DNA of 64,000 nt from Bradyrhizobium sp. (lineage in GTDB: Bacteria > Pseudomonadota > Alphaproteobacteria > Rhizobiales > Xanthobacteraceae), in contig NZ_SSNA01000170.1 of NCBI RefSeq assembly GCF_004799445.1, forward strand, positions 1 to 64,000. The letters are read 5' to 3'. The notes beneath the pieces are model-generated. The model saw only the letters and a list, made by a program, of their open reading frames with translations. It did no database searches and had not been told where the DNA came from. Each line of letters begins with the position of its first letter. The stretch's first letter is position 1. Shown one piece after another: positions 43,449 to 54,013 of this stretch. Made by a program: the position numbers and the translations under genes.

Positions 43449-44573
43449 TTGCGGATCACTAGCAGGCCCTCCGGAACGACAGTGCAACAGCCGGTTCATT
43501 CCATCATCGACGAACTCGAAGACGCCGTGAGGAGTGGCTCGCGGGAGAGACGGGTTGACACCCTTCGACAGGTGACAGATCTCCTGCTGAATGAGGGAGA
43601 GCGTCTCAACGGCGATCAAATCAAGGTCTTTGACGACGTGCTGTGCCTGCTCATCGCCCGCGTCGAAAGCCGGGCCAGGGCCGCACTCAGCGCGCGCCTG
43701 GCGCCGCTCGACTACGCACCGCCGCAAATCATCGAGCAACTGGCGCGGGACGACGCGATTGCCGTCGCAGGAGCCGTGCTGACCAAATCCGGCCGTCTCT
43801 CGACCGAGGTTCTCGTCGAGATCGCGAGCACAAAGAGCCAGGATCACCTGCTCGCCATCTCCGGCCGCACCGACCTGCCGGAAGCCGTCACCGACGTCAT
43901 TATCGATCGCGGCCAGCGCACGGTAATCCGAAAACTTGCCGGTAACGCGAGCGCGCGCTTTTCGGATGCCGGCTATTCCGGCATGGTCGCCCATGCCGAC
44001 GCCGACGATGAGCTGGTTGAAATCCTCGGGCTTCGCATCAACCTTCCGCTCAAATTCCTCCGTGACCTGCTGCGACGCGCGACTGACGCCGTGCGCGCCC
44101 GGCTGATGGCCATCGCGCCTTCCCGCCTGCAGGAAGAGATCAAGCGGGTCCTGCAGACGATCGCCAGCGCGGCGGAGGAGGAAGTCCCGCCGGCGCGGGA
44201 CTTCAGCCGCGTCGAAGCGCTGGTAAAGCTCATGAAGGAGCTGAACGAACTGGACGATGCGGCCATCATCAAGTTTGCCGAGACGGGGAAGTTCGATGAA
44301 GTGGCCGCCGCGCTCGCCATTCTCAACAACGTGCCGACCGGCATGATGGCGCGACTGCTGGAAGGACCCCGCTCCGACCTCATCCTCATTCCCTGTAAAT
44401 CCGCCGGGTTGGGCTGGGCGACAGTCGAATCGATCCTGCGGCATCGGCCGCTGCAGCGGCCGATCTCGGAACAAACCCTGAAGCTGGCCCGGAGCGACTA
44501 CGGCCGGTTGTCCACGGATACCGCCCAGCGCACCGCGCGCTTCTGGCAGGTTCACAGCAAAATCGAGAAATAG
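43449..44573 (+). CDS. DUF2336-domain protein
   Basis: 374 aa, mostly helical, with repeated short segments such as RQVTDLLLNEGERLNGDQIK, QLARDDAIAVAGAVLTKSGR and RTDLPEAVTDVIIDRGQR typical of the alpha-helical DUF2336 repeat family of alphaproteobacteria. A TTG at 43449 or a GTG at 43482 could be the start. Function unknown; some relatives sit beside cell-cycle or signalling genes, not so here. Confidence 0.8.
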   Translation: MRITSRPSGTTVQQPVHSIIDELEDAVRSGSRERRVDTLRQVTDLLLNEGERLNGDQIKVFDDVLCLLIARVESRARAALSARLAPLDYAPPQIIEQLARDDAIAVAGAVLTKSGRLSTEVLVEIASTKSQDHLLAISGRTDLPEAVTDVIIDRGQRTVIRKLAGNASARFSDAGYSGMVAHADADDELVEILGLRINLPLKFLRDLLRRATDAVRARLMAIAPSRLQEEIKRVLQTIASAAEEEVPPARDFSRVEALVKLMKELNELDDAAIIKFAETGKFDEVAAALAILNNVPTGMMARLLEGPRSDLILIPCKSAGLGWATVESILRHRPLQRPISEQTLKLARSDYGRLSTDTAQRTARFWQVHSKIEK

Positions 44574-44658
44574 GTTTCTTAAAAGCCTCAGGGATCAACG
44601 GCGCGCCAACTGAGCACGCCGTCTCAATCTCCTGGCATGTCTTCCAGCTCGGCTCGCG

Positions 44659-44707
44659 GATCAGGCCTCAGTTCTTGGTCTTGTCCACCAGCCCGCCCTT
44701 CTTGATC
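44659..44707. repeat. Duplicated fragment of the ilvC 3' end
   Basis: The 49 bases here repeat 44747-44795, which includes the last codons and stop of ilvC, with two substitutions, at an offset of 88 bp. It makes a decayed extra copy of the ilvC end just downstream of the gene. Confidence 0.85.
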
Positions 44708-44755
44708 ATCGAGATCGCGCCTGCGCGATCTCGCATCTTGACCGTGGATCAGGCC

Positions 44756-45814
<1,059 letters not shown>

Positions 45815-45921
45815 TCAGGCTTTCAGGTGGGTAAGCCCGCCGGGCGCCCGCGAATTTCCGGCGTTGTCTAGAGCATTTTCCCGCTCAGGGGAAACCCGTT
45901 TCTGCATGGCGCGGCTGCTCA

Positions 45922-46524
45922 TCATGCCTCCATGAAGACCGGGTAGAGCGAGGCCAGCAGCAGCACGGCCATCACGAGGTTGAAGGCCCGCACCGCCCTC
46001 GGCGAGGTCATGAGCGCGCGCAGCGAGCTGCCGGACAGCGCCCAGATCGAGGGAGCCGCCACCCCCAGCAGCAGGCACAGCACCACCTGGATGACGATGT
46101 TCCAGGGGAAGCTGGCAATGCCGGCATAGGCGGTAATGGTCCCGATCACCATGACCCAGCCTTTGACGTTCACCCATTGGAACAGCACCGCGCCCCAGAA
46201 CGTCATCGGGCCACGCCGATGGTCCTGCCCCGGCGTGACCGGCTCCGAGATCGCGATCGCCACGGCCAGATAGATCAGATAGGCCGCCCCGGCATATTTG
46301 AGGATCGTCTGCAGCACGGGATAGGCGACGAAGATGGTCCCGAAGCCGAGACCCACTGCCCCCACCATGAACGCGCAACCGACCGTGATGCCGGCGATAT
46401 GCGGCAATGTGGGACGGAAGCCGTAAGTCAGTCCCGACGACAGCACCATGATATTGTTCGGCCCCGGCGTGAAATACATCACGGCGGCGAAAACGAAAAA
46501 GGCGATCAGCAGCGAGTGCGACAT
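45922..46524 (-). CDS. LysE-family amino acid exporter
   Basis: 200 aa with about six membrane helices. The N-terminus LLIAFFVFAAVMYFTPGPNN followed by IMVLSSGLTYG is the LysE/RhtB signature. It lies next to a second exporter of the DMT family and between ilvC and ilvN, so export of branched-chain or related amino acids is plausible but unproven. Confidence 0.88.
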   Translation of the reverse strand: MSHSLLIAFFVFAAVMYFTPGPNNIMVLSSGLTYGFRPTLPHIAGITVGCAFMVGAVGLGFGTIFVAYPVLQTILKYAGAAYLIYLAVAIAISEPVTPGQDHRRGPMTFWGAVLFQWVNVKGWVMVIGTITAYAGIASFPWNIVIQVVLCLLLGVAAPSIWALSGSSLRALMTSPRAVRAFNLVMAVLLLASLYPVFMEA

Positions 46525-46533
46525 GATGTTGCC

Positions 46534-47409
46534 TCACGCGATCTTCGGCATGGCTTGGGGGCGCTTCGACAGCAGCATCACGGCGATGCCGCCGACCACG
46601 GTGAGCATGCCGGCCAGCCGCAGCGGCCCGAAGGTTTCGCCGAACACGACGTTCGATGCCGCCGCGCCGACGAACGGAACCAGCAGCGCGAACGGCACTA
46701 CCTGCGCGGCCGTATGATCCCGCAGCAACCGTCCCCACAGCCAATAGGCGACGCAGGTGGAGATCGCACCGACGAAGAGCATGCTGGCCCAGCCGGTCAG
46801 CGACATCTGCCACAGCGATTGCCATGTCGCCTGCGGCCCGTCGACGGCAAGCGCCAACGCCATAAGCGGCAGCGGCGGCACCAGGCAGAGCCATGCGAAC
46901 AGATCGAACATCGGCACGTCCCGCGCCTGCCGCAGCAGCAGATAGCCGATCGCGAAGCTGACCGGCGAGATCAACAGCACGGCGAAGGCGCCGGCACTGA
47001 AATCGAAGCCGACGGTTCCGCAGACCATCACTAGGCCGATCGCGGCAACGCCGATGCCGGTCACCTGCAGGCGCCTGGGAATCTCGCGGAACGCCAGCGC
47101 GGCAAATGCCACCGTGAACAGCGCCTGGCTCTGAACGATCACGCTGGTAAGACCGACGGGCACACCGTGCGCAATGGCCCAGGACTGCGCCAGAAACTGC
47201 CCGAGAAACAGCGTAGTGCTGATCGCGATCAGCACCGTCCATGACACTTTCGGCCGGCGCACGAGCAGGCACGGCACGGCCGCGATCGCAAAACGCATCG
47301 CCGTCATCAACGCGGGCGAGAGTTCGTCGAGCGCCAGCCGGCTCGCCACGAACCCGAGACCCCAGGTGACCGCCACCAGGACAGCCAGGAAAACGTCGGC
47401 GGGCTTCAT
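46534..47409 (-). CDS. DMT-family (EamA) transporter
   Basis: 291 aa with ten membrane helices in two EamA repeats (LAVLVAVTWGLGFVASRLAL at the start, then FVGAISTCVAYWLWGRLLRD). Such proteins export amino acids or metabolites. It starts 8 bp after the methyltransferase stop and ends 9 bp before the LysE gene, all on the minus strand, so an operon is likely. Confidence 0.88.
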   Translation of the reverse strand: MKPADVFLAVLVAVTWGLGFVASRLALDELSPALMTAMRFAIAAVPCLLVRRPKVSWTVLIAISTTLFLGQFLAQSWAIAHGVPVGLTSVIVQSQALFTVAFAALAFREIPRRLQVTGIGVAAIGLVMVCGTVGFDFSAGAFAVLLISPVSFAIGYLLLRQARDVPMFDLFAWLCLVPPLPLMALALAVDGPQATWQSLWQMSLTGWASMLFVGAISTCVAYWLWGRLLRDHTAAQVVPFALLVPFVGAAASNVVFGETFGPLRLAGMLTVVGGIAVMLLSKRPQAMPKIA

Positions 47410-47417
47410 CGACGTGG

Positions 47418-48113
47418 CTAGCCCTGCTCGCCGTGTTTCGGTTTCCGCAACAGGTAAGTGCCGTGCAGCGGCGCGTGATAATCCACCGAGATCAGCGTGA
47501 AACCGGCATCGGTCAGCATGCGTTCGATCACCCAGCCGAAGGTCGAATATTCGTCGCGCATATGCGTGACGACGCTGTCGCGGTCGAAATCGTGGTTCTT
47601 GATGCTGAAATCGGCCCACGCTTCCACATCGCGCTCCACGCCGTCCGGCGTGCTGACGAAGACAATGTCGCGCAGATAAAAATTCGCGCCTGGCTTGAGC
47701 GCCGAAAAGATCCGCGACAGCGCCACGGCTTTCCAGAAATCCGGCAGATGATGCAGCGTGAATTCGCTCACGATCAGGTCGTACGAATTGGGCTTATAGG
47801 CAAAGCTCAGGAGACCGGCGGGCTGGGTGCGGATCGCGACGTTGCGGTCCTTGGCCTGGATGCCGGCGAGCGTCAGCATGGCCGGCGAGATATCGATGGC
47901 GTCGACCTCGGCGCCCATCTGCGCGGCTTCGCAGGCCAGGACGCCATTGCCGCAGCCGATGTCGGCGACCTGCCAGCCACGCTGCACCCCCAGCATGGTC
48001 AGCGCGGCGCGGGCGCGCAAATCGCTGTCGTCATGGCGGTCGTAGATCGACGCGACAGCGGAATCGAGCCCGAGCCGACGCCGTTCATTGTAATACCAGT
48101 CGCGCGCCAGCAT
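47418..48113 (-). CDS. Class I SAM-dependent methyltransferase
   Basis: 231 aa. The SAM-binding motif is VADIGCGNGVLACEAAQMGA followed by DAIDISPAML, and post-motif YDLIVSEFTLHHLPDFWK. A short N-terminal helix precedes it. Substrate unknown. It follows ilvN by 3 bp, so it is probably in the same transcript. Confidence 0.85.
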   Translation of the reverse strand: MLARDWYYNERRRLGLDSAVASIYDRHDDSDLRARAALTMLGVQRGWQVADIGCGNGVLACEAAQMGAEVDAIDISPAMLTLAGIQAKDRNVAIRTQPAGLLSFAYKPNSYDLIVSEFTLHHLPDFWKAVALSRIFSALKPGANFYLRDIVFVSTPDGVERDVEAWADFSIKNHDFDRDSVVTHMRDEYSTFGWVIERMLTDAGFTLISVDYHAPLHGTYLLRKPKHGEQG

Positions 48114-48116
48114 GGT

Positions 48117-48659
48117 TCACATCCCCTCGGCCCCGCGCCCGATCGCGGCGACCCCGGTGCGCGAAACCTCGACCAGGCCGAGCGGGCGCATCAGGTCGAT
48201 GAACTGGTTGATCTTGGCGGAGTTGCCGGTGATCTCGAACACGAAGCTTTCAGTGGTGGCGTCGATCACCCGGGCGCGAAAGGCTTCTGCCAGCCGCAGC
48301 GCCTCGACCCGGTGCTCGCCGGTGCCGCGCAGTTTCACCATCGCCAGCTCCCGCTCGATCGAGCGCCCGGTCAGAGTCATGTCGACGACACGATAGACCG
48401 GGACCATGCGGTCGAGCTGATGCTTGATCTGCTCGATCACCATCGGCGTGCCGGTCGTGACGATGGTGATGCGCGAGACGTGCTTCTGGTTCTCGGTCTC
48501 GGAGACGGTGAGACTTTCGATGTTGTAGCCGCGCCCCGAGAACAGCCCGATGACGCGGGCGAGCACGCCCGGCTCGTTCTGCACGAGCACCGACAGCGTA
48601 TGGGACTCGCTCGGATCGTGACGCTCTTCCATGAAGTAGGCGGAGGCGGGCTGGTTCAT
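48117..48659 (-). CDS. ilvN: Acetolactate synthase small (regulatory) subunit
   Basis: 180 aa. N-terminal ACT domain (SHTLSVLVQNEPGVLARVIG then LFSGRGYNIESLTV) binds valine for feedback control; the C-terminal domain follows. It partners the catalytic subunit at 49825-51600. ATG at 48659 was chosen; an upstream frame extension lacks support. A dehydratase gene lies between the two subunits. Confidence 0.95.
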   Translation of the reverse strand: MNQPASAYFMEERHDPSESHTLSVLVQNEPGVLARVIGLFSGRGYNIESLTVSETENQKHVSRITIVTTGTPMVIEQIKHQLDRMVPVYRVVDMTLTGRSIERELAMVKLRGTGEHRVEALRLAEAFRARVIDATTESFVFEITGNSAKINQFIDLMRPLGLVEVSRTGVAAIGRGAEGM

Positions 48660-48706
48660 TTTGAGGTCCCCATTGTCCTTTTCGTCGTCATACCGCAATT
48701 CTCGCC

Positions 48707-48799
48707 ATCCCCGCGAAAGCGGGGATCCGGTATCCCGGAGACGCCCGAGAACGATCGAGACGCCGCGGCGTACTGGATCGTCCGGTCAAGCCGGACGAT
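48707..48799. repeat. Two intergenic palindromes upstream of ilvN
   Basis: ATCCCCGC-GAAA-GCGGGGAT (48707-48726) and ATCGTCCGG-TCAAG-CCGGACGAT (48777-48799) are strong hairpins of a dispersed bradyrhizobial type. Confidence 0.75.
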
Positions 48800-48825
48800 G
48801 ACCGTCGAATTTGTGTCTAACACCC

Positions 48826-49809
48826 TCACACCATCACCCTGTCGCTGGCGACGGCCTCGCCAGCAACCCATCGGTTGAACAAGTCGAAATCGATATTGCC
48901 GCCGCTCAGAACGAGGCCCACGCGCTTGCCGCGGATTTTTGCTTTCTCCTGAAGGGCTGCGGCGAGAGGGGCGGCGCCGGCGCCTTCCGCGAGGTTGTGG
49001 GTGTCGGTCCAGTAGGTGCGGATCGCCGCGGCTATTTCGCCGTCGGTGACCTGCACGATCCGCGAGGCACCCTTGCGGATGATCGCCAGCGCATCCGCGT
49101 CGGGGACGCGCGTCGCCATGCCGTCGGCCCGCGTATTGCTGCTCTCGGTCGTCACCACCGTGCCGGCCGCAAACGACAGCACATAAGATGGCGCTTCCGT
49201 TGACTGCACGCCGACGATTTCGGTTTTCAGGCCGAGCAGGTCGCGCGCCATGATGCAGCCAGAAATACCCGAGCCCTGTCCGATCGGCACATAGAGAATA
49301 TCGAGATCGCTGGCCTTCCTGAACAATTCGAGCGCGTAGGTCGCAACCCCCAGAACCAGATCCGGATGGAAGGACGGCACCATTTCGAGCCCGTCCTGGC
49401 TGGCGCGGCGACCTGCCTCTTCGCGGGCAATCTGGAAATCCGCGCCATGTTCGACCAGCTTGGCGCCGAACCCGCGCATCGCGCGGTTCTTCTCGACCGA
49501 ATTGCCGTGCGGCACGTAGATCGTGGCCGGCACGCCGTAGCGGCTCGCCGCGAAAGCGAGGCTCTGACCGTGATTGCCTGTGGTTGCCGAGATAATGCCG
49601 GCCGTGCCGGGCCGCTCGCGCTTCAGGCGTTCGAGATAGACAAGCCCGCCGCGCACCTTGAAGGCGCCGGTCGGCGTGTGGTTCTCGTGCTTGACGACAA
49701 CATCAGCGCCAAGTCGCCCGGAAAGCAGCGGCCACCGATGCGCCGGCGTCGGCGGCATCGCCGCGCCGACGACGCCATGGGCACGTTCCAATTGGCCAAG
49801 GTCAAACAT
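48826..49809 (-). CDS. Threonine/serine dehydratase-like PLP enzyme
   Basis: 327 aa fold type II PLP enzyme. The Schiff-base lysine is in NHTPTGAFKVRGGLVYLERL, the phosphate loop in SATTGNHGQS and GQGSGISG. The C-terminal ACT-like regulatory domain of biosynthetic IlvA is missing, so it is a short catabolic-type enzyme. It could make 2-oxobutyrate from threonine, the substrate for isoleucine synthesis by the neighbouring acetolactate synthase. Orientation and spacing (15 bp after the ilvB stop) fit co-transcription. Confidence 0.88.
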   Translation of the reverse strand: MFDLGQLERAHGVVGAAMPPTPAHRWPLLSGRLGADVVVKHENHTPTGAFKVRGGLVYLERLKRERPGTAGIISATTGNHGQSLAFAASRYGVPATIYVPHGNSVEKNRAMRGFGAKLVEHGADFQIAREEAGRRASQDGLEMVPSFHPDLVLGVATYALELFRKASDLDILYVPIGQGSGISGCIMARDLLGLKTEIVGVQSTEAPSYVLSFAAGTVVTTESSNTRADGMATRVPDADALAIIRKGASRIVQVTDGEIAAAIRTYWTDTHNLAEGAGAAPLAAALQEKAKIRGKRVGLVLSGGNIDFDLFNRWVAGEAVASDRVMV

Positions 49810-49824
49810 GGGCGTTTCTCACCA

Positions 49825-51600
49825 TCACACCAGCGCCTTGCCGCTGGCAAAGGCCGCGGCGGTGGCTTCGTCGTTGGCTTCCGCCGGCAGCAGCATTTCA
49901 TTGTGCGCCTTGCCCGAGGGAATCATCGGGAAGCAATTCTCCAGCGCCGCCACCCGGCAATCGAACAGCACCGGGCGCTTGACGCTGATCATCTCCTTGA
50001 TCGCGCCGTCAAGATCGCCGGGTTTGATCGCCTGAATGCCGACGCAGCCGAAGGCTTCGGCGAGCTTGACGAAATCCGGTAGCGCCTCGGAGTAGGAATG
50101 CGACAGCCGGTTGCCGTGCAGCAGCTGCTGCCACTGCCGCACCATGCCCATATACTGGTTGTTCAGGATGAAGATCTTGATCGGCAATTCATATTGAACC
50201 GCCGTCGACATCTCCTGCATCGTCATCTGTACCGACGCGTCACCGGCGATGTCGATCACCAGGCTGTCGGGGTGCGCGACCTGCACGCCCAGCGCCGCCG
50301 GCAGGCCGTAGCCCATGGTGCCGAGGCCGCCCGAGGTCATCCAGCGGTGCGGTTCCTCGAAGCCGAAGAACTGCGCCGCCCACATCTGGTGCTGGCCGAC
50401 TTCGGTGGTGATGTAGACGTCACGCCCGCGGGTAGCCTCGAACAGCCGCTGAATCGCAAATTGCGGCAGGATGATATCGCTGTTCTTCTTGTACGACAGC
50501 GAATTGCGCGCGCGCCATTTCGCGATCTCCTGCCACCAGGTGCGGATATCCGGTTTCTTCGCCTCGGCCTTGAACACCTGCAGCAGATCGCCGAGCACAT
50601 TGGCGGCATCGCCGATGATCGGAATATCGATGCGGATGTTCTTGTTGATCGAGGACGGGTCGATATCGATATGGATCTTCTTCGAGCCCGGCGAAAACGC
50701 GTCCGTGCGCCCGGTGATACGGTCGTCGAAGCGCGCCCCGACGCACAGCATGGCGTCGCAGTCATGCATCGCCATGTTGGCCTCGTAGGTGCCGTGCATG
50801 CCTAGCATGCCGAGCCAGTTCTTGCCCGACGCCGGATAGGCCCCCAACCCCATCAGGGTCGAGGTGATCGGAAAGCCCGTGAATTCGACGAGCTCGCGTA
50901 GCAGCTTCGAGGCTTCGGAGCCGGAATTGATGACGCCCCCGCCGCTATAGATCACCGGGCGTTTGGCGGAGGCCAGCAATGCCACCGCCTTGCGAATCTG
51001 GGTCGCGTCGCCCTTGACCCGCGGCGCATACGACACATGCACGTCGGATTTGCGCGGCGGGTGATAGGTGCCGGTCGCGAACTGCACGTCCTTTGGCACG
51101 TCGACCACCACGGGACCGGGACGCCCGGTGCTCGCGACATAGAACGCCTCGTGCAGCACCTTGGCGAGATCCTTGACGTCGCGCACCAGCCAGTTGTGCT
51201 TGGTGCAGGGCCGGGTGATGCCGACGGTGTCGCATTCCTGGAATGCGTCGTTGCCGATCAGGTGGGTAGGCACCTGTCCGGTGATGCACACCAGCGGAAT
51301 CGAATCCATCAGCGCATCGGTCAGCGGCGTCACCATGTTGGTGGCGCCCGGGCCCGAGGTCACCAGCACCACGCCGGGCTTGCCGGTCGAGCGCGCATAG
51401 CCCTCGGCGGCGTGGCCGGCGCCCTGCTCGTGCCGCACCAGGATGTGCTCGACCTCGCTCTGCTGGAAAATCTCGTCATAGATCGGAAGCACCGCGCCGC
51501 CGGGATAGCCGAAGATGTGCTTGACGCCATGATCGATCAGCGCGCGCACGATCATGGCGGCTCCCGTCATCTGGTTCGGATCGTGGCTCTTGTCGCTCAT
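49825..51600 (-). CDS. ilvB: Acetolactate synthase large subunit
   Basis: 591 aa catalytic subunit with the ThDP pyrimidine-binding start (MTGAAMIVRALIDHGVKHIF then GYPGGAVLPIYDE) and the ThDP diphosphate motif DIAGDASVQMTMQEM. It condenses pyruvate with pyruvate or 2-oxobutyrate. ATG at 51600 has GGAG upstream. Expression is probably set by the leader peptide and attenuator between 51671 and 51795. Confidence 0.96.
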   Translation of the reverse strand: MSDKSHDPNQMTGAAMIVRALIDHGVKHIFGYPGGAVLPIYDEIFQQSEVEHILVRHEQGAGHAAEGYARSTGKPGVVLVTSGPGATNMVTPLTDALMDSIPLVCITGQVPTHLIGNDAFQECDTVGITRPCTKHNWLVRDVKDLAKVLHEAFYVASTGRPGPVVVDVPKDVQFATGTYHPPRKSDVHVSYAPRVKGDATQIRKAVALLASAKRPVIYSGGGVINSGSEASKLLRELVEFTGFPITSTLMGLGAYPASGKNWLGMLGMHGTYEANMAMHDCDAMLCVGARFDDRITGRTDAFSPGSKKIHIDIDPSSINKNIRIDIPIIGDAANVLGDLLQVFKAEAKKPDIRTWWQEIAKWRARNSLSYKKNSDIILPQFAIQRLFEATRGRDVYITTEVGQHQMWAAQFFGFEEPHRWMTSGGLGTMGYGLPAALGVQVAHPDSLVIDIAGDASVQMTMQEMSTAVQYELPIKIFILNNQYMGMVRQWQQLLHGNRLSHSYSEALPDFVKLAEAFGCVGIQAIKPGDLDGAIKEMISVKRPVLFDCRVAALENCFPMIPSGKAHNEMLLPAEANDEATAAAFASGKALV

Positions 51601-51670
51601 GGCTGGCTCCGGATGCGCTGTTCTCACGCGGCTTTTTGGTTTGGAGGTCGAGGGTAGAGGTGGATTGTTT

Positions 51671-51701
51671 GGAAAATAAAAAGGGGCCCGAAAGAGGCCC
51701 C
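51671..51701 (-). terminator. Attenuator terminator upstream of ilvB
   Basis: On the minus strand GGGGCC and GGCCCC form a stem with the loop TCTTTCG, followed by TTTTTATTTT. It lies between the leader peptide and ilvB. Confidence 0.88.
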
Positions 51702-51756
51702 ATGCACACCGCCCGATTTTGGATGGCTTCTAGCCATCCCCGGCGGTGCGCCTGGG
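51699..51756 (-). promoter_or_regulatory. Antiterminator pairing of the ilvB leader
   Basis: CCCAGGCGCACCGCC (51756-51742, at the end of the leader reading frame, just after the Val codons) can pair with GGCGGUGUGCAUGGG (51713-51699) over 15 bases with one mismatch and one G.U pair. The second segment overlaps the first arm of the terminator, so the two structures exclude each other. A strong hairpin, GGATGGCT-AGA-AGCCATCC, lies between them. Confidence 0.75.
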
Positions 51757-51795
51757 TACGACGACGATAAGCAGTTTGGTAATTTTATTACGCAT
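51730..51795 (-). CDS. ilvL: ilvB leader peptide (21 residues)
   Basis: MRNKITKLLIVVVPRRTAGDG. Residues 8-13 are Leu-Leu-Ile-Val-Val-Val, six control codons for the amino acids whose synthesis ilvB starts. Ribosome stalling here under branched-chain starvation would leave the following segment free to form the antiterminator. Confidence 0.85.
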   Translation of the reverse strand: MRNKITKLLIVVVPRRTAGDG

Positions 51796-51990
51796 AGGAC
51801 CGCTCAAGCTTCCCAAAGGTTGCGCGAACATACCGCCCGAGCCTCGAAAGTCAAGCCAAGGGCAGAAATCAACGCTCGATTCTGAGCTTAGCCGGGTTCC
51901 CGGCGTTCGGCGAGCGTGAATTTGGGGTGTACAGCCATGCGGGCGCCAACCATAGCCGCGTCATGCCCGCCTTGTCCCGGCCATGACGGC

Positions 51991-52926
51991 TCAACGAGAA
52001 CTGGCGCGGAGCTGGTCGAGCCACTCCTCCGCCGCCTCTGGCTTCACCCAGGCAAATTCCGGCAGTTGATGCCGGAACCAGGTAAACTGCCGCTTGGCAT
52101 AATGGCGGGTGTCGGCGCGGCCGATTCCCGCCGCTGCTTCAAGCGTGATCTCGCCCTTCAGATGCGCCATCAGCGCCGGCACGCCATGCGCCTTCATCGC
52201 CGGCAAGAGGGAATCGAGTTGTCGGGCGGCCAATCGCTCGACCTCCTCAAGCGCGCCGGCCTTCAACATCGCATCGAAGCGCGCGTCGATCCGCGCGTAA
52301 AGTGCATCGCGATCGGGCTCGAGAAACAGCGCGCAGAATGTTCCCTCTGGCAGCAGCGGCGGCAGACCGTCGCGGTGCCAGTCGGACAGCGAACGACCGG
52401 TGGCCTCGATCACTTCCAATGCGCGGGCGATGCGGGTGCGATCGCGCGGCTTCAAACGCTCGGCGGCAGCCGGATCGCGCCGCGCGAGCTCGGCGTGCAG
52501 CGCATCGACGCCGTCGCGCTCCAGCCGCGCGCGCACGGCCTCGCGTATTTCCGGCGGGATCGGCGGCACCGCCGACAGTCCGCGCGTCAGCGCCTTGAAG
52601 TAGAGGCCCGAGCCGCCGACGAAGATCGGCAGCCGGTTTTGTGCGCGCACTTCAGACAATGCCTTGGCGGCATCCACGACCCAGCTTCCTGCGGAAAAAT
52701 TCACCGCGGCATCGACGTGACCATAGAGAAGGTGCGGAACCAGTGCCTCCTGTTCCGGCGCCGGCCGCGCCGTGATGATCCTGAGATCGCGATAGACCTG
52801 CATGGAATCGGTGTTGATGATGGCGCCGCCGTTTTTTTTCGCGAACTCAAGCGCCAGGGCCGACTTGCCGCTGGCGGTCGGCCCTGCGATAAGCACGGCG
52901 TTGCTGTTCTCCGGTTGCGAATTCAC
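51991..52926 (-). CDS. miaA: tRNA dimethylallyltransferase
   Basis: 311 aa, normal length. P-loop GPTASGKSA at about residue 15, then [10 protein letters not shown] and the family segment [16 protein letters not shown]. It adds an isopentenyl group to A37 of tRNAs that read U-starting codons. The start is GTG at 52926, only three bases from the ATG of the divergent serB. Confidence 0.95.
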   Translation of the reverse strand: MNSQPENSNAVLIAGPTASGKSALALEFAKKNGGAIINTDSMQVYRDLRIITARPAPEQEALVPHLLYGHVDAAVNFSAGSWVVDAAKALSEVRAQNRLPIFVGGSGLYFKALTRGLSAVPPIPPEIREAVRARLERDGVDALHAELARRDPAAAERLKPRDRTRIARALEVIEATGRSLSDWHRDGLPPLLPEGTFCALFLEPDRDALYARIDARFDAMLKAGALEEVERLAARQLDSLLPAMKAHGVPALMAHLKGEITLEAAAGIGRADTRHYAKRQFTWFRHQLPEFAWVKPEAAEEWLDQLRASSR

Positions 52927-52929
52927 TGC

Positions 52930-53826
52930 ATGTCCCTGGTCGCCACACTCATCTGCAATCCCGCCAATCCCGCGCTCGATAGCACGGTGATCGATGGCGC
53001 GCGCGCCATTTTGCCATCGGCCGGACCGGCACAATGGCTGTTCGACGAAGTGGCCGCCGACATCCCCTTCACCGGCAACGAGGAGGATATCCGCGCCATC
53101 GAACACCGCCTGCGCGAGGCGCGCGGCGACCTGCCTTTTGACATTGTCGTGCAGCCTCAGGGGTTCCGGCGCAAGAAGCTTTTTCTCGCCGACATGGATT
53201 CCACCATGATCGGCCAGGAATGCGTCGACGAGCTCGCCGACTTTGCCGACCTCAAGGTGCATGTTGCCGCCATTACCGAGCGCGCGATGCGCGGCGAGAT
53301 CGCGTTCGAACCGGCGCTGCGCGAGCGCGTGGCGCTGCTCAAGGGCTTGCCCGTCAGCGTAGTCGACAATGTCCTGAAAGATCGCATCACACTGACGCCG
53401 GGCGGCCGCGAGCTGGTCGCGACCATGCGCGCCCATGGCGCCTGGACCTGCCTGATCTCGGGCGGCTTTACACTGTTCACCAATTCGGTCGCCGCGATGA
53501 TCGGATTTCAGGAAAACCGCGCCAATCAATTGATTGTTCAGGACGGCAAATTGACCGGCGAGGTCGCCGAGCCGATTCTGGGCCGCGCCACCAAACTCGC
53601 AACCCTGATCGAGCTCACTGAGTCCTTCGACCTCGACGACATCGACACCTTGGTGGTCGGCGACGGCGCCAACGACCTCGGCATGATCGAGCACGCGGGC
53701 CTCGGTGTCGCCTACCACGCCAAGCCGGCGGTGGCCGCCGCCGCCGCGGCCCGGATCGACTACGGCGACCTCACCGCGCTTCTGTATGCGCAGGGGTATC
53801 GAAGGGACGAGTTCGTCGGGGGATAA
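52930..53826 (+). CDS. serB: Phosphoserine phosphatase
   Basis: 298 aa HAD phosphatase with an N-terminal region of about 80 residues. Nucleophile motif [18 protein letters not shown], Ser motif ISGGFTLF, Lys in GRATKL and acidic motif [10 protein letters not shown]. It makes serine. Divergent from miaA with a three-base gap between start codons, so each promoter lies inside the other gene. Confidence 0.95.
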   Translation: MSLVATLICNPANPALDSTVIDGARAILPSAGPAQWLFDEVAADIPFTGNEEDIRAIEHRLREARGDLPFDIVVQPQGFRRKKLFLADMDSTMIGQECVDELADFADLKVHVAAITERAMRGEIAFEPALRERVALLKGLPVSVVDNVLKDRITLTPGGRELVATMRAHGAWTCLISGGFTLFTNSVAAMIGFQENRANQLIVQDGKLTGEVAEPILGRATKLATLIELTESFDLDDIDTLVVGDGANDLGMIEHAGLGVAYHAKPAVAAAAAARIDYGDLTALLYAQGYRRDEFVGG

Positions 53827-53834
53827 TCTCTCCA

Positions 53835-54000
53835 CGTCGTCCCCGCGAACGCGGGGTTGACGACGCAGCGCGCGGCCGTATCCACAGTCGTCATGCCTGG
53901 ACTTGATCCGGGCATCCATCAATCTTCAAAAGATTCTTGCGAAAGCGATAGATTGCCGGGTTATCTCACGCGAAGACGCGCTTCGTGCTTTTGCCCGGCA
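53835..54000. repeat. Cluster of intergenic palindromes after serB
   Basis: CGTCGTCCCCGC-GAAC-GCGGGG-TT-GACGACG (53835-53865), ATGCCTGGACTTGATCCGGGCAT (about 53893) and TGCCGGG...CCCGGCA (about 53954-53999) are three successive hairpin types of the bradyrhizobial dispersed class. No gene is present. Confidence 0.7.
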
Positions 54001-54013
54001 ATGACCATGAAGG

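Noticed and set aside
45880..45910. TCTAGAGCATTTTCC... inverted-type element before ilvC
   Set aside because: Resembles a common alphaproteobacterial intergenic repeat but is too degenerate to call with confidence.
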